NCBI GenBank assembly: GCA_020558355.1
Contig: JAJCKG010000018.1
Span: forward strand, 1 to 50,635
DNA: 50,635 nt
Source: a bacterium 210820-DFI.6.37
GTDB taxonomy: Bacteria > Bacillota > Clostridia > Peptostreptococcales > Anaerovoracaceae
Direction of reading: 5' to 3'
Under the pieces are notes generated by a model. It was not told where the DNA came from. It saw only the letters and a program-made list of their open reading frames with translations, and searched no databases. Position numbers and translations under genes: made by a program. How positions within the stretch are numbered: the stretch's first letter is position 1; the number at the start of each line of letters is the position of its first letter. Positions 34,743-44,122 of the stretch are shown piece after piece.

Positions 34743-35812
34743 TGGATAAAATCACGATCACCGCATCAAAAACATATGAGGTTCTGACGGATTCAGGGCT
34801 TCTTGCCAGGGCCGGACAGCTGATCCGCCAGGCCCTGGGCGACAAGGTAAAAAAACTCTGCATTGTAACCGATGACAATGTGAACAAGCTATACAGCGGG
34901 CCCCTTCAGCAGTCCCTGCAGGAAGCCGGATATGAGACTGTCCTGTTTTCGTTTCCTCCAGGGGAAAGCTCCAAATCTATGGAGACCCTTTCCCTCCTGC
35001 TGGAATTTCTGGCGGAAAGCCAGCTGACCCGAACCGACGCTCTGGTGGGTCTGGGCGGCGGCATTACAGGCGATCTGACCGGATTTGCCGCGGCCTCGTT
35101 CCTGCGGGGAATCCCCTTTGTTCAGGTTCCGACGACGCTGCTGGCTGCCGTAGACTCTTCGGTAGGCGGGAAAACGGGCATCAATCTGAAAGCCGGAAAA
35201 AATCTTGCCGGCGCGTTCTGGCAGCCGTCTCTGGTTCTGTTCGACATCGATACCATGAAAACCCTTTCCTATGACCTGCTGCTGGATGGAGCCGCGGAGG
35301 CCATCAAAGCCGGAGCGATCGCCGACCGGGAGCTGTTTTCCTACATCCGCCGCGCCGATGACCTTACGGATCCCAACGTGATCCGGCATCTGAGCAGCCG
35401 CGCCATAGAAATCAAAAGGCAGGTAGTGGAAGCGGATGAACGGGATACCGGAGTTCGGCAGCTGCTGAATTTTGGCCACACCATCGGCCACGCCATTGAA
35501 AAATGCAGCGGCTTTTCCATCAGCCACGGCCATGCGGTGGCCATTGGAATGACCATCGTTTCCCGAGCGTCAAAAAACCTGGGCTGGTCCGCTGAGGACT
35601 GCCTGAGCCCGCTGCTGGAAAGTCTGAATCAATTCCGGTTCCCTCTGGAATGCCCTTACAGCGCTTCTCAGCTTGCAGACGCCGCACTGAAGGATAAAAA
35701 ACGGATGGGAGATACCATTACCCTGGTAATTCCGGTCCATCTGGGGGACTGCCAGCTAAAAAAAATACCGGTCTCTCAACTGGAAGACTTTATTAAGGGA
35801 GGGCTGTTATGA
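34742..35812 (+). CDS. aroB: 3-Dehydroquinate synthase
   Basis: AroB converts DAHP to 3-dehydroquinate with NAD and a divalent metal. The 356-aa product shows GLGGGITGDLTGFAAASFLRG, VPTTLLAAVDSSVGGKTGIN and the zinc-binding LNFGHTIGHAIE, all intact. Its start overlaps the tyrA stop, and its stop overlaps the aroA start (ATGA), so translation is coupled through this part of the operon. Confidence 0.95.
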   Translation: MDKITITASKTYEVLTDSGLLARAGQLIRQALGDKVKKLCIVTDDNVNKLYSGPLQQSLQEAGYETVLFSFPPGESSKSMETLSLLLEFLAESQLTRTDALVGLGGGITGDLTGFAAASFLRGIPFVQVPTTLLAAVDSSVGGKTGINLKAGKNLAGAFWQPSLVLFDIDTMKTLSYDLLLDGAAEAIKAGAIADRELFSYIRRADDLTDPNVIRHLSSRAIEIKRQVVEADERDTGVRQLLNFGHTIGHAIEKCSGFSISHGHAVAIGMTIVSRASKNLGWSAEDCLSPLLESLNQFRFPLECPYSASQLADAALKDKKRMGDTITLVIPVHLGDCQLKKIPVSQLEDFIKGGLL

Positions 35813-37050
35813 ACATCGAAATCATGCCTCACATCCTGACAGGAAGCGTACAGGCCGTAGCTTCCAAGTCCCACGCGCACCGGCTGCTGATTGCGGCGGC
35901 GCTGTCCGGCCAGGAGGTGAATGTAAATATCAATACGACTTCACAGGATATTGAAGCAACCAGGGCCTGCCTGAAAGCACTGACTTCCAGGACTCCTGTA
36001 CTGGACTGCCGGGAAAGCGGCTCCACCCTTCGCTTCCTCATACCAGTGGCCATGGCCCTGAAGGAAGAAGCGGTTTTCCTCGGCTCCGGCAGACTTCCCC
36101 AGCGGCCTATTTCTCCCTTAAAGGAAGAGATGGAAGCTCACGGCTGCCGCTTTGAAAACAGGGGAAGCCAGCAGGGCAGAGCCAGCGAGATCTGCACCAT
36201 CCGCGGAAAGCTGAAGGGCGGGACCTTTACCCTTCCGGGCAATGTCAGCTCCCAGTATATCACCGGGCTTCTGTTTGCCCTTCCTCTCCTTGCGGAAGAC
36301 AGCCAGATCCACATTTCTTCTCCGCTGGAGTCAAAGGGCTATGTGGATCTGACACTGGATGTGCTGAAACATTTCAGCATCGATATTCTCACACAGGAGC
36401 AGGACGGCTGCCTTACTTATCAGATCCGCGGAAACCAGCAGTATATCCCGCCCGGAGATGTTTCGGCGGAGGGCGACTGGTCCAACATCGCCTTCTGGAT
36501 CATTGCCGGAATCCTTTCCAGGGACGCGGGCATCCTCTGCAGCGGTATAGATCATAACTCCATTCAGGGAGATCGGGAGATTGTCAGTCTGGCCCGCAGG
36601 ATGGGCGGCAAAATCATGGAAAAGCCCCACAGCATACTCGCGCTCCAGGCACCCCTTTCCGGGATCCACATCGACGCTTCTGGAATTCCGGATCTGGTTC
36701 CCATCCTGTCCGTCGCAGCCGCGACAGCAAAGGGAACGACACAGATTCACAACGCGGGACGCCTCCGTATCAAAGAATCAGACCGGCTTTCCGCCATGCG
36801 GGACTGTCTTTCAAGGGTCGGAGGGGATATTACAGAAACGCCGGACGGGCTGATCATTAAAGGCGTGCCCCACCTGAAAGGGGGAAGGGTCAGCGGCTAC
36901 AACGACCACAGAATCGTTATGGCCATGTCCATCGCTTCCCTTGTATCGGAAGGTCCGATTATAATCGAAGGCGCTGAGGCCGTCAACAAGTCCTACCCGA
37001 CCTTCTTTAAAGACTTCGCTGCATTGGGAGGTGAGTTCCGTGTTCTCTAG
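35809..37050 (+). CDS. aroA: 5-Enolpyruvylshikimate-3-phosphate synthase
   Basis: AroA transfers enolpyruvate from PEP to shikimate 3-phosphate. The 413-aa protein has ASKSHAHRLLIAAAL near the N-terminus, CRESGSTLRFLIP, GNVSSQYITGLLFALP, the catalytic ESDRLSAM and NDHRIVMAMSIA. It is slightly shorter than the usual ~425-440 residues but no domain is missing. It overlaps aroB by 4 nt and aroC by 11 nt. Confidence 0.94.
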   Translation: MNIEIMPHILTGSVQAVASKSHAHRLLIAAALSGQEVNVNINTTSQDIEATRACLKALTSRTPVLDCRESGSTLRFLIPVAMALKEEAVFLGSGRLPQRPISPLKEEMEAHGCRFENRGSQQGRASEICTIRGKLKGGTFTLPGNVSSQYITGLLFALPLLAEDSQIHISSPLESKGYVDLTLDVLKHFSIDILTQEQDGCLTYQIRGNQQYIPPGDVSAEGDWSNIAFWIIAGILSRDAGILCSGIDHNSIQGDREIVSLARRMGGKIMEKPHSILALQAPLSGIHIDASGIPDLVPILSVAAATAKGTTQIHNAGRLRIKESDRLSAMRDCLSRVGGDITETPDGLIIKGVPHLKGGRVSGYNDHRIVMAMSIASLVSEGPIIIEGAEAVNKSYPTFFKDFAALGGEFRVL

Positions 37051-38122
37051 CTTTGGAAACCATATAAAAGTAACCATTTCCGGCGGATCCCACGAGCCGG
37101 AAATTGGCGTTATGATTCATGGGCTCCCTGAGGGTACCAAGTTCAGTATGAAAGAGCTGCAGGCTTTTCTGGACAAACGCGCCCCAGGCAACAGCCCTTT
37201 TGCTACTTCCCGGAAAGAACCGGACCGGGCGCTGCCGCGGGAGGGTCTTCAGGTGACGGGAGATGAAGCGGTAGTCACTGCCGGTAAAATCCGGATGATC
37301 ATCGAAAACACCAACACCCGCTCTCAGGACTACAAAAACCTGCGGGATGTCCCAAGACCCGGCCACGCGGACTACACAGCCTATGTCAAATACGGCAGCC
37401 AGCTGAACATGGCTGGCGGCGGACCGTTTTCCGCCAGAATGACCGCGCCGCTGTGCATTGCCGGCGGGATCGCGCTGCAGCTTCTTTCCCAGCGGGGAAT
37501 CGAAATCGGCGCTCATATTTATTCCATCGGGGACGTCAAAGACACTCCTTTGGATCCCCTGAATCCGTCGGCGCCGCCCGCCTCTGATTTCCCTGTCTTC
37601 TCTCAGGAAGCGGGCGAAAAAATGAAGCAGCTGATTCTGGCCGCCAAAAAGGACGGCGACTCAGTAGGCGGCATCGTGGAGGTCTTCGCGAAAGGCTGCC
37701 CTGCCGGCCTGGGAGGGCCTATGTACGACGGAGTGGAAGGCGTTCTGGCTCCGGTTTTCTTCGGAATTCCGGCAGTCAAAGGAATTGAGTTTGGCGCGGG
37801 CTTTTCCGCTACCCGTATGCGGGGCTCCGAAAACAACGACCCATTCCGTATGAAAGACGATCAGGTGGTGACCGCTACCAACAACCATGGAGGGATCCTG
37901 GGCGGTATCACTTCCGGAATGCCTGTTATTGTCCGGCTGGCCTTCAAGCCGACCCCATCCATTGTAAAAGAACAGCAGTCCGTAAGTCTCAGCAGAAAAG
38001 AAAACGAAACCTTGTCCATCCGCGGGCGGCACGATCCCTGTGTTGTGCTCCGGGCAGTCCCGGTATGTCAGGCTGCTCTTGCCATCGGACTTTTAGATAT
38101 GATCATGGAGGAAAAGAAATGA
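37040..38122 (+). CDS. aroC: Chorismate synthase
   Basis: AroC eliminates phosphate from EPSP to give chorismate, using reduced FMN. The 360-aa protein begins FSSFGNHIKVTISGGSHEPEIG and has RPGHADYTAYVKYG, the GGGPFSARMTAP segment and the C-terminal GRHDPCVVLRAVPV. Two GTG codons compete for the start. GGGAGG overlaps the one at 37031 and is eight bases from the one at 37040, so 37040 is chosen. It overlaps pheA by 4 nt (ATGA). Confidence 0.94.
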   Translation: MFSSFGNHIKVTISGGSHEPEIGVMIHGLPEGTKFSMKELQAFLDKRAPGNSPFATSRKEPDRALPREGLQVTGDEAVVTAGKIRMIIENTNTRSQDYKNLRDVPRPGHADYTAYVKYGSQLNMAGGGPFSARMTAPLCIAGGIALQLLSQRGIEIGAHIYSIGDVKDTPLDPLNPSAPPASDFPVFSQEAGEKMKQLILAAKKDGDSVGGIVEVFAKGCPAGLGGPMYDGVEGVLAPVFFGIPAVKGIEFGAGFSATRMRGSENNDPFRMKDDQVVTATNNHGGILGGITSGMPVIVRLAFKPTPSIVKEQQSVSLSRKENETLSIRGRHDPCVVLRAVPVCQAALAIGLLDMIMEEKK

Positions 38123-39261
38123 ATTTAGAAGACATCAGAAAAGAGATCGACAAAGTGGATTCTCAGATCGCTCAGCTGTTCAGGGAACGGATGGGCCTGG
38201 CGCTGGAGGTTGCCAAGACAAAAGAAAAAAATAATCTGGCGGTTGTAAACAGTACAAGAGAAAAAGAAATCCTGCGCCGTATTTCCGATGAAATCGGCGA
38301 ACCGCTGGACGGCTACGGACGGATCCTCTTCAATACGCTGTTCGACCTGAGCCGCTCCTACCAGAACAGCTATCTCTCCAGAGTTTCCGATATTGCCGAG
38401 CGCATCGAAAAGGCTCTGGAAGAAACTCCAAAGCTGTTCCCGAAAAAGGCGGTTGTCGCCTGCCAGGGGGTTCCGGGCTCCTATTCCCAGTCCGCCTGCG
38501 AAAAGCTCTTTGAGGTTCCTAACACTATATATTTCAACAGCTTTGAGGGGGTCTTCAACGCGGTGGAAAAGGGTCTGTGCCAGTACGGGATCCTGCCCAT
38601 TGAAAACAGCTCCTACGGCTCTGTAGGCACAGTTTATGACTTGATGCGCAACTATAACTTTCATATCGTAAAAAGCATTCGCCTGCGGGTCAACCACAAT
38701 CTTCTGGCAAAACCGGGAACAAAGATGAAGGATGTAAAGGAAATCTTCTCCCACGAACAGGCTATCGGCCAGTGCGGGGAATTCCTGAAGACGCTGAAGG
38801 ATGTAAAGATTACCGTATGCGAAAACACCGCCAGGGCCGCGAAGATGGTTGCCGAATCGGATCGTACGGATGTGGCCGCCATCTCTTCCAGAGACTGCAT
38901 CGAGCTGTATGGGCTGGAATCCCTCAACAACAACATTCAGGTAAGCGACAACAATTATACTCGCTTTATCTGTATCTCTAAAAATCTGGAGATCTATCCG
39001 GGGGCGAACAAGATCAGTCTGATGCTGTCTGTTCCCCACAGACCTAACGCGCTGTATCATATGATTGCGAAATTCTCATCACTGGGCGTAAACCTGACTA
39101 AGCTGGAATCCCGTCCGATCCCAGGCAGTGATTTTGAATTCATGTTTTATTTTGATATGGAAGCGTCCGTTTATTCACCGGAATTTGTAAGCCTTTTGGG
39201 CCAGCTGGAAAACCAGCCTGAAATCTTCGTGTTCCTGGGCTGCTATTCCGAAACGATTTAA
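38119..39261 (+). CDS. pheA: Chorismate mutase-prephenate dehydratase (P-protein)
   Basis: This 380-aa bifunctional enzyme makes prephenate from chorismate and then phenylpyruvate. The AroQ-type mutase spans residues 1-90 (LEDIRKEIDKVDSQIAQLF). The dehydratase spans about 110-285, with GVPGSYSQSACEKLF and the catalytic DNNYTRFICIS. A C-terminal ACT domain has LESRPIPGSDFEFMFYFD, whose ESRP motif binds Phe for feedback inhibition. The ATG at 38119 overlaps the aroC stop. Prephenate from this mutase also feeds TyrA. Confidence 0.95.
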   Translation: MNLEDIRKEIDKVDSQIAQLFRERMGLALEVAKTKEKNNLAVVNSTREKEILRRISDEIGEPLDGYGRILFNTLFDLSRSYQNSYLSRVSDIAERIEKALEETPKLFPKKAVVACQGVPGSYSQSACEKLFEVPNTIYFNSFEGVFNAVEKGLCQYGILPIENSSYGSVGTVYDLMRNYNFHIVKSIRLRVNHNLLAKPGTKMKDVKEIFSHEQAIGQCGEFLKTLKDVKITVCENTARAAKMVAESDRTDVAAISSRDCIELYGLESLNNNIQVSDNNYTRFICISKNLEIYPGANKISLMLSVPHRPNALYHMIAKFSSLGVNLTKLESRPIPGSDFEFMFYFDMEASVYSPEFVSLLGQLENQPEIFVFLGCYSETI

Positions 39262-39271
39262 GGAGACTGCC

Positions 39272-40510
39272 ATGGTATACGGACTTATAGGAGAAAAGCT
39301 GGGGCACAGCTATTCCAAGCTGATTCACGAAAGCCTCGGAAGATATGAATACGACCTGTTCAGCCTGGATAAAGACGCTTTTCAGCAGTTTATCGCGGAC
39401 CGGAAATACAGCGGCCTGAACATTACGATTCCTTATAAAAAAGCGGTCATTCCTTATTGCGATCAGGTTTCTGACCTGGCCCGGGAAATCGGCGCGGTCA
39501 ACACCTTATATTTTCAAAATGGAAAGCTGTGCGGGACCAATACCGATTACCAGGGATTCCTGTACGCGGCTGACGCTGCCGGAATCTCCTTTGAAAAGAA
39601 AAAAGTACTGATTCTTGGAAACGGCGGCACCAGTCTGATGGCCCGCAAAGCGGCGGCCGACCGGGGAGCGAGCCAGATTCTTATCACTTCGCGCCGGGGC
39701 GAAGCGGGCTGTGTGTCCTACCAGGAGCTGGTCAATCATCGGGATGTGGAAGTTATCGTAAATACCACGCCGGTAGGCACCTATCCAAATAACGGAGCCG
39801 GCCTTGTAAACCTGTCTGATTTTCCAGAGTGCGGCGGAGTCATAGATGTGATCTATAATCCATTCGCGACGGATCTGCTGCAGCAGGCCGAAGAGCGGGA
39901 TATCCCCCATACCAACGGGCTTCCTATGCTGGTTGCCCAGGCTACAGCCGCCGCCGAGTATTTTCTGGGTGAAACCGGATTTCAGAAGGAGAACCAGCGG
40001 ATTATCTCAGCTCTGCGCCGGGATATTGAAAACATCGTCCTGATCGGGATGCCGGGATGCGGAAAGACCTCTCTTGGAAAGCGCCTGGCCAAGGCTCTTG
40101 GAAAAACCTTTGTGGATATGGATCAGTATATTGAGGAACAGGCGGGACAGACGATCCCATCCATCTTTGAGCGGCATGGTGAGGCCCATTTCCGCCAGCT
40201 GGAAACCCAGGCCGCGCGGGAGCTGGGCAAAGAAAAATCCCAGATCATAGCCACAGGGGGAGGCGTAATCCTTCGCCCGGAAAATATGAAAGCGCTGTCT
40301 CAGAACGGCAGAGTTGTCTTCATCCAGCGGCCTCTGCAGAATCTTCCAATGGACGGACGCCCCCTTTCAAAGGATTTAAATACGCTAAAAAGTATGTACG
40401 AAACCCGTTTTCCTTTGTATAATAAGTATAGCCAGCTGGTCTTTACGTCCCAGGAGGGCCTGGAAACCAGCGCTGAAAAACTGCTGTCACTCTTACGAGA
40501 CAGAGATTAG
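39272..40510 (+). CDS. aroE/aroK: Shikimate dehydrogenase-shikimate kinase fusion
   Basis: This 412-aa protein joins two pathway enzymes. Residues 1 to about 245 are AroE (LIGEKLGHSYSKLIH, GLNITIPYKKAV, the NADP loop LILGNGGTS, NTTPVGTYP). Residues from about 253 are AroK (GMPGCGKTSLGKRL P-loop at 259-272, FVDMDQYIEE, ATGGGVILR, then a short C-terminus). It would carry out dehydroshikimate reduction and the next but one step's phosphorylation directly in sequence: reduction, then 3-phosphorylation. No frameshift is visible. The ATG follows AAGGAG. Confidence 0.94.
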   Translation: MVYGLIGEKLGHSYSKLIHESLGRYEYDLFSLDKDAFQQFIADRKYSGLNITIPYKKAVIPYCDQVSDLAREIGAVNTLYFQNGKLCGTNTDYQGFLYAADAAGISFEKKKVLILGNGGTSLMARKAAADRGASQILITSRRGEAGCVSYQELVNHRDVEVIVNTTPVGTYPNNGAGLVNLSDFPECGGVIDVIYNPFATDLLQQAEERDIPHTNGLPMLVAQATAAAEYFLGETGFQKENQRIISALRRDIENIVLIGMPGCGKTSLGKRLAKALGKTFVDMDQYIEEQAGQTIPSIFERHGEAHFRQLETQAARELGKEKSQIIATGGGVILRPENMKALSQNGRVVFIQRPLQNLPMDGRPLSKDLNTLKSMYETRFPLYNKYSQLVFTSQEGLETSAEKLLSLLRDRD

Positions 40511-40522
40511 GAGGAATAAATT

Positions 40523-40903
40523 ATGAGAAAAACTGTATCCACAGATCAGGCTCCCGCAGCCATCGGCCCTTACGCGCAGGCTAATATTTTCGGAGATCTG
40601 ATCTTTACTTCCGGCCAGATCCCTCTCGATCCGGCTACCGGTCAGATTGTAGGAAGCACCATTGAAGAGCAGACTCATCAGGTCTTTAAAAATATCAAAG
40701 CCATTCTGGAAGCTGCCGGAAGCTCTCTGGACAAGGTTCTGAAAACGACTGTATTTATCAAGGACATGAACGACTTTGGAAAAATGAACGAGATCTACGC
40801 TCAGTACTTTACAGGAAGCAGCCTTCCTTCCCGCTCCGCGGTGGAGGTTGCCCGGCTTCCAAAGGACGCTCTGGTGGAAGTGGAAACCATTGCGTCGCTG
40901 TAA
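40523..40903 (+). CDS. ridA: RidA family reactive enamine/imine deaminase
   Basis: This 126-aa protein matches RidA (YjgF/YER057c/UK114). It has [15 protein letters not shown] at the start, the substrate-binding Arg in [22 protein letters not shown], and a family-typical length. RidA hydrolyses reactive 2-aminoacrylate and other enamine/imine intermediates of PLP enzymes. It is the last gene of the aro operon, 12 nt after aroE/K, with AGGAGGA before the ATG. A strong terminator follows. Its co-transcription suggests protection of transaminases in aromatic amino acid synthesis, though this is inference. Confidence 0.93.
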   Translation: MRKTVSTDQAPAAIGPYAQANIFGDLIFTSGQIPLDPATGQIVGSTIEEQTHQVFKNIKAILEAAGSSLDKVLKTTVFIKDMNDFGKMNEIYAQYFTGSSLPSRSAVEVARLPKDALVEVETIASL

Positions 40904-40927
40904 GAGCAAACTGAAGTCAGTAATACA

Positions 40928-40973
40928 AAAGGAGACCGGCGTCACATCAATCCGCGCGCCGGTCTCCTTTTTG
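40928..40973. terminator. Bidirectional terminator after ridA
   Basis: AAAGGAGACCGGCG (40928-40941) pairs with CGCCGGTCTCCTTT (40957-40970), then T residues. It also serves the convergent gntR gene. Confidence 0.9.
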
Positions 40974-41001
40974 AATAAATTATTATTAAACAGGTAGGCT
41001 C

Positions 41002-41673
41002 TTATTTCAGTCCCTGCTGGATGCCGTCATGAATAACCATGTCCTTCAGCCGGTCGATATGTATATCCGCCGCGGCCCGGGCATCCGCCGCTCTGCCGTC
41101 CCGAATCGCCTCCATAATCTGCCTGTGCTCTTCCGGCATATTTTCCGCCCGTTTAAAGTTATCGTAATAAATATAACGGAACCGGAGTACCAGCTCCTGC
41201 AGCTGCTCGATCATATGAACCAGAATATTATTGTTGCAGGATTCCACGATGATCCGATGGAATTTGGTGTCATAGGCGATCATATTAGCCGTATTCCCCT
41301 CTTCCACCGCCTGATTATAGGAATCCGAAGCGCTTTTCAGCTGCTGCATCTGCTCTTCCGTCATACGGGACGCCGCAAAAAACGCGGCCAGTCCTTCCAT
41401 ATCCTGACGCACTTCCAGAATATCCACCATATCCTTTACCGATATCTGTGAAGCATACGCTCCGCGTCTGGGTTCAATGGTAACCAGCCCTTCTTTTTCC
41501 AGCTTTCGAATGGCTTCCCGGATGGGAGTTCTGCTGACGCCCATATCTTCAGCCAGCTCTACCTCCATCATTCTGGTTCCGGGTACGATTTTTCCGGTCA
41601 GAATCTGCATTTTCAATTCTTCATAAACAATTTCTCTCAAAGGTCTGTGATTTTGAATGTCAAAGTTTAGCAT
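41002..41673 (-). CDS. GntR-family regulator, FadR (FCD) subfamily
   Basis: This 223-aa protein has an N-terminal winged helix (LREIVYEELKMQILTGKIVPGTRM, then DMGVSRTPIREAIRKLEKEGLV). The C-terminal all-helical FCD domain carries metal-binding His residues (FHRIIVES, EEHRQIMEAI, AADIHIDRL). Ligands in this group are usually carboxylates. It lies 18 nt downstream of ispE on the same strand. Its target genes cannot be told; the convergent aro operon is a possible but unsupported candidate. Confidence 0.88.
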   Translation of the reverse strand: MLNFDIQNHRPLREIVYEELKMQILTGKIVPGTRMMEVELAEDMGVSRTPIREAIRKLEKEGLVTIEPRRGAYASQISVKDMVDILEVRQDMEGLAAFFAASRMTEEQMQQLKSASDSYNQAVEEGNTANMIAYDTKFHRIIVESCNNNILVHMIEQLQELVLRFRYIYYDNFKRAENMPEEHRQIMEAIRDGRAADARAAADIHIDRLKDMVIHDGIQQGLK

Positions 41674-41691
41674 ATGTGTTTCTCTCCCATA

Positions 41692-42615
41692 TCAATAGGT
41701 CGTTCTGGTCCAAAATGTCTCTTTATTGTCTTTTTTCAATTCCCCGCAAGCGCTCCGGGCTTCCTCTCTGCTTTTACAAAGAGCGAAGACTGTGGGACCG
41801 CTTCCGCTCATCAGAACCGCGCGATTGTACAGTAAATTTTTCACCTTGTTCTTTGTATACATAACACTAGGATACCTTGTTAAAGTGAAATTTTCAAGTA
41901 CATTGACCATATTTTTTTGAATTTTTTTATAATTTTTTTCTTCCAGGCCCTGAATCAGTTCCTCTGTATTTGGCCGGCAGGGAATCCGTTCCAGATCCAG
42001 TCCCTGATAAGCCTCCGCTGTGGATACCCCAATGGGCGGCTTTGTCAGGAGCAGATGGCTTTTCAGACCCGTTATGGGCCTCAGCTCAGTGCCAGTGCCA
42101 GTAGCCACCGCGCAGTGAGACGCCAGCGGATCGCGAAACAGCTCCAGCTGCTTGTTTTCCATGGCCTGCCCCATAAGGGAAAAAGGCACGTCCGATCCTA
42201 GGCTGCTGCCTATAGCGCAGAGCTCTTTCAGATCCAGTCCTAAATCCCATAGCCAGTTCAGCGCAAGAATCACCGCGGCGCCGTTGCTGCTGCCGCCGGC
42301 AAGTCCCGCAGCCACCGGAATCCTTTTTTTTATGTCGATCCGCAGGTTTCCCCGCCTTTCCCCGCCAAAGCGATCCTTCATAAGCAGCGCCGCTTTATAA
42401 GCCAGGTTTCTCTCATCCCTCGGCAGATAGGGCCGGTTGGTGGACAGCTGTATGGTATTTTCCGGACTGTCCGGGTACCACTTTACATCCACATCATCGT
42501 GAAGCAGGATCTGCTGCATCACCATTTCCACTTCGTGGTATCCGTTTTCCAGTCTTCTGAGGACGTCCAGAGACAAATTGATTTTCCCGTAGGCTTTCAG
42601 CTGGATTCGTTTCAC
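41692..42615 (-). CDS. ispE: 4-Diphosphocytidyl-2-C-methyl-D-erythritol kinase
   Basis: IspE phosphorylates CDP-methylerythritol in the non-mevalonate isoprenoid pathway. The 307-aa GHMP kinase opens LKAYGKINLSLDVL. It has the ATP loop PVAAGLAGGSSNGAA at about residue 100, SDVPFSLMGQA and the C-terminal MSGSGPTVFAL. AAAGGAG precedes the ATG. No other isp gene is present. gntR follows closely and may be co-transcribed. Confidence 0.95.
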   Translation of the reverse strand: MKRIQLKAYGKINLSLDVLRRLENGYHEVEMVMQQILLHDDVDVKWYPDSPENTIQLSTNRPYLPRDERNLAYKAALLMKDRFGGERRGNLRIDIKKRIPVAAGLAGGSSNGAAVILALNWLWDLGLDLKELCAIGSSLGSDVPFSLMGQAMENKQLELFRDPLASHCAVATGTGTELRPITGLKSHLLLTKPPIGVSTAEAYQGLDLERIPCRPNTEELIQGLEEKNYKKIQKNMVNVLENFTLTRYPSVMYTKNKVKNLLYNRAVLMSGSGPTVFALCKSREEARSACGELKKDNKETFWTRTTY

Positions 42616-42650
42616 TGGTTTTCTCCTTTTGCTTTTTGGAACGCTTCTGA

Positions 42651-42677
42651 AAAAATGAGCGGGAACCCGCTCATTTT
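42651..42677. terminator. Bidirectional terminator upstream of ispE
   Basis: GAGCGGG, AA, CCCGCTC flanked by AAAAAAT and ATTTTT. It ends the leftward tadA-Ig-like protein transcript. Confidence 0.85.
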
Positions 42678-42684
42678 TCAGTTG

Positions 42685-43563
42685 CTATTTTTTCTTATTT
42701 TTACTGTTCTTCTGTTTTCCGGTCTGGTTCTTCGGCCTTGTGGTTCCCTTATTCTGCTGTGCTTTTTTCTGAGTCTTCTTAGGCGCTTTATATTTGCCTC
42801 CCGCGGCCGAGATCGGTCTTGGTCCGGCTACCCGCTTGTTGGAGGATTTGGCCTCTTCCAAAGCGGCCGCCTCTTCCTCCTGGCGTTCCTTTTCCCGTTT
42901 TGCCGCTCGTTTTGCCGCCGCGGCAGCCTGTTTTTCTTTATTCTTTTTATCCTTCTCTACGATTTCTTCTACTGACTTTCCTGTACGCTTTGCTTCCTTA
43001 TACGGGTTGACGGTTTCCTGTTTTCCCTTTTCATTCTTTTCCTTTTCCATCTGCTTTTTCATACTTCTGGAGGAGAAGAAGATCATACCTACCATCATGA
43101 CGGCCATCATAACCATGTTCACGGTGGTTGCCTGGGACTGGTTCAGCGTTTTGAAGGCTACTTTATCCCCCTTGGCCAGCGTGTCGCCGCTGGTGGCCTG
43201 GAATGAGGAATCAATGGTCAGTGTGTATTTTGTATCGCCCTTGATCTGCGCGTTCTCGCTGCTGAGAACCATCATGAGCCCTTCCTCGTCCGGACTGTAC
43301 GCCACATAGATAGGCACCGATTTTCCTTTTTCATCCACCAGCTTGATGGCTTTTTTATTGGCTTTTCGGATATCCTGGGTTTTCGGTTTTACATCCTGGT
43401 TGAACCAGATCTTGATACTGGCGTTTTCCACCGCGGTACCGGTGGCTCCGTCCTTTGGATACTGGTCTTTTATTACTAAATCGCCCTGTCCCGCGAAGCA
43501 GACAGACGCTGACATAAATACGGTCATAAGCGCAAGGCATAAAATCGCACCGATTCTCTTCAT
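42685..43563 (-). CDS. Exported Ig-like-domain membrane protein with basic coiled tail
   Basis: This 292-aa protein has a signal peptide (cut near VCFAGQ) and a domain of about 110 residues like the SbsA Ig-like fold (YPKDGATGTAVENASIKIWFN, ending near KVAFKTLN). One transmembrane helix follows (TTVNMVMMAVMMVGMIFF), then a cytoplasmic Lys/Glu/Ala-rich tail of about 120 residues that could bind RNA or acidic partners. Function unknown. Its ATG overlaps the tadA stop (ATGA), so its synthesis is linked to tadA. Confidence 0.72.
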   Translation of the reverse strand: MKRIGAILCLALMTVFMSASVCFAGQGDLVIKDQYPKDGATGTAVENASIKIWFNQDVKPKTQDIRKANKKAIKLVDEKGKSVPIYVAYSPDEEGLMMVLSSENAQIKGDTKYTLTIDSSFQATSGDTLAKGDKVAFKTLNQSQATTVNMVMMAVMMVGMIFFSSRSMKKQMEKEKNEKGKQETVNPYKEAKRTGKSVEEIVEKDKKNKEKQAAAAAKRAAKREKERQEEEAAALEEAKSSNKRVAGPRPISAAGGKYKAPKKTQKKAQQNKGTTRPKNQTGKQKNSKNKKK

Positions 43564-44027
43564 AGTTTCTTTTCCTCCGACTTTTTCTTTCTCAGTTCTT
43601 TAAAGAATGCTTTGAGTATGTCCTGACATTCCTGCTGCATGATCCCGGTCTCGATCTCTACATAATGATTCAGCCGGGGTTCCTGCGGTATATTGAAAAC
43701 AGAGCCGCACGCCCCGCCCTTTGGATCCATGGTACCGATAAAAAGTTTGCTTATACGGGCCCATACAATGGCTCCCGCGCACATGGCGCATGGCTCGGCA
43801 GTAACATACAGATTGCAGCCCAAAAGTCTCCATCCTCCCAGCTCCCGCGCGGCCTGTCTTAACGCCAGCATTTCCGCATGGGCAGTAGGGTCCTTCAAGG
43901 TTTCTGTTAAATTATGTCCCCGGCCTATGATTTCGCCGTCCTTTTCAACAACAGCTCCGATAGGGACTTCCCCTTTATCATAAGCGAGTTTGGCCTCTTT
44001 TAAGGCTTCCAACATATAGGTTCTCAT
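43560..44027 (-). CDS. tadA: tRNA-specific adenosine deaminase
   Basis: TadA deaminates A34 to inosine in tRNA-Arg(ACG). The 155-aa protein has HAE (His50, Glu52) and PCAMC (Cys80, Cys83) for zinc and catalysis, and the typical KGEVPIGAVV and MDPKGGACGS segments. The start at 44027 follows AAGG at short spacing; a second ATG four codons on and one 13 codons upstream are alternatives. It is coupled by overlap to the Ig-like membrane protein. Confidence 0.93.
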   Translation of the reverse strand: MRTYMLEALKEAKLAYDKGEVPIGAVVEKDGEIIGRGHNLTETLKDPTAHAEMLALRQAARELGGWRLLGCNLYVTAEPCAMCAGAIVWARISKLFIGTMDPKGGACGSVFNIPQEPRLNHYVEIETGIMQQECQDILKAFFKELRKKKSEEKKL

Positions 44028-44122
44028 ATACCTTACAATGTTACCATATTTTCGGTGTTCTAGCAAGCAAATTGTGAGATTCTTGCGGTCCGCTCCCGGG
44101 AAAAATTATGGGAAAGCGGTGG

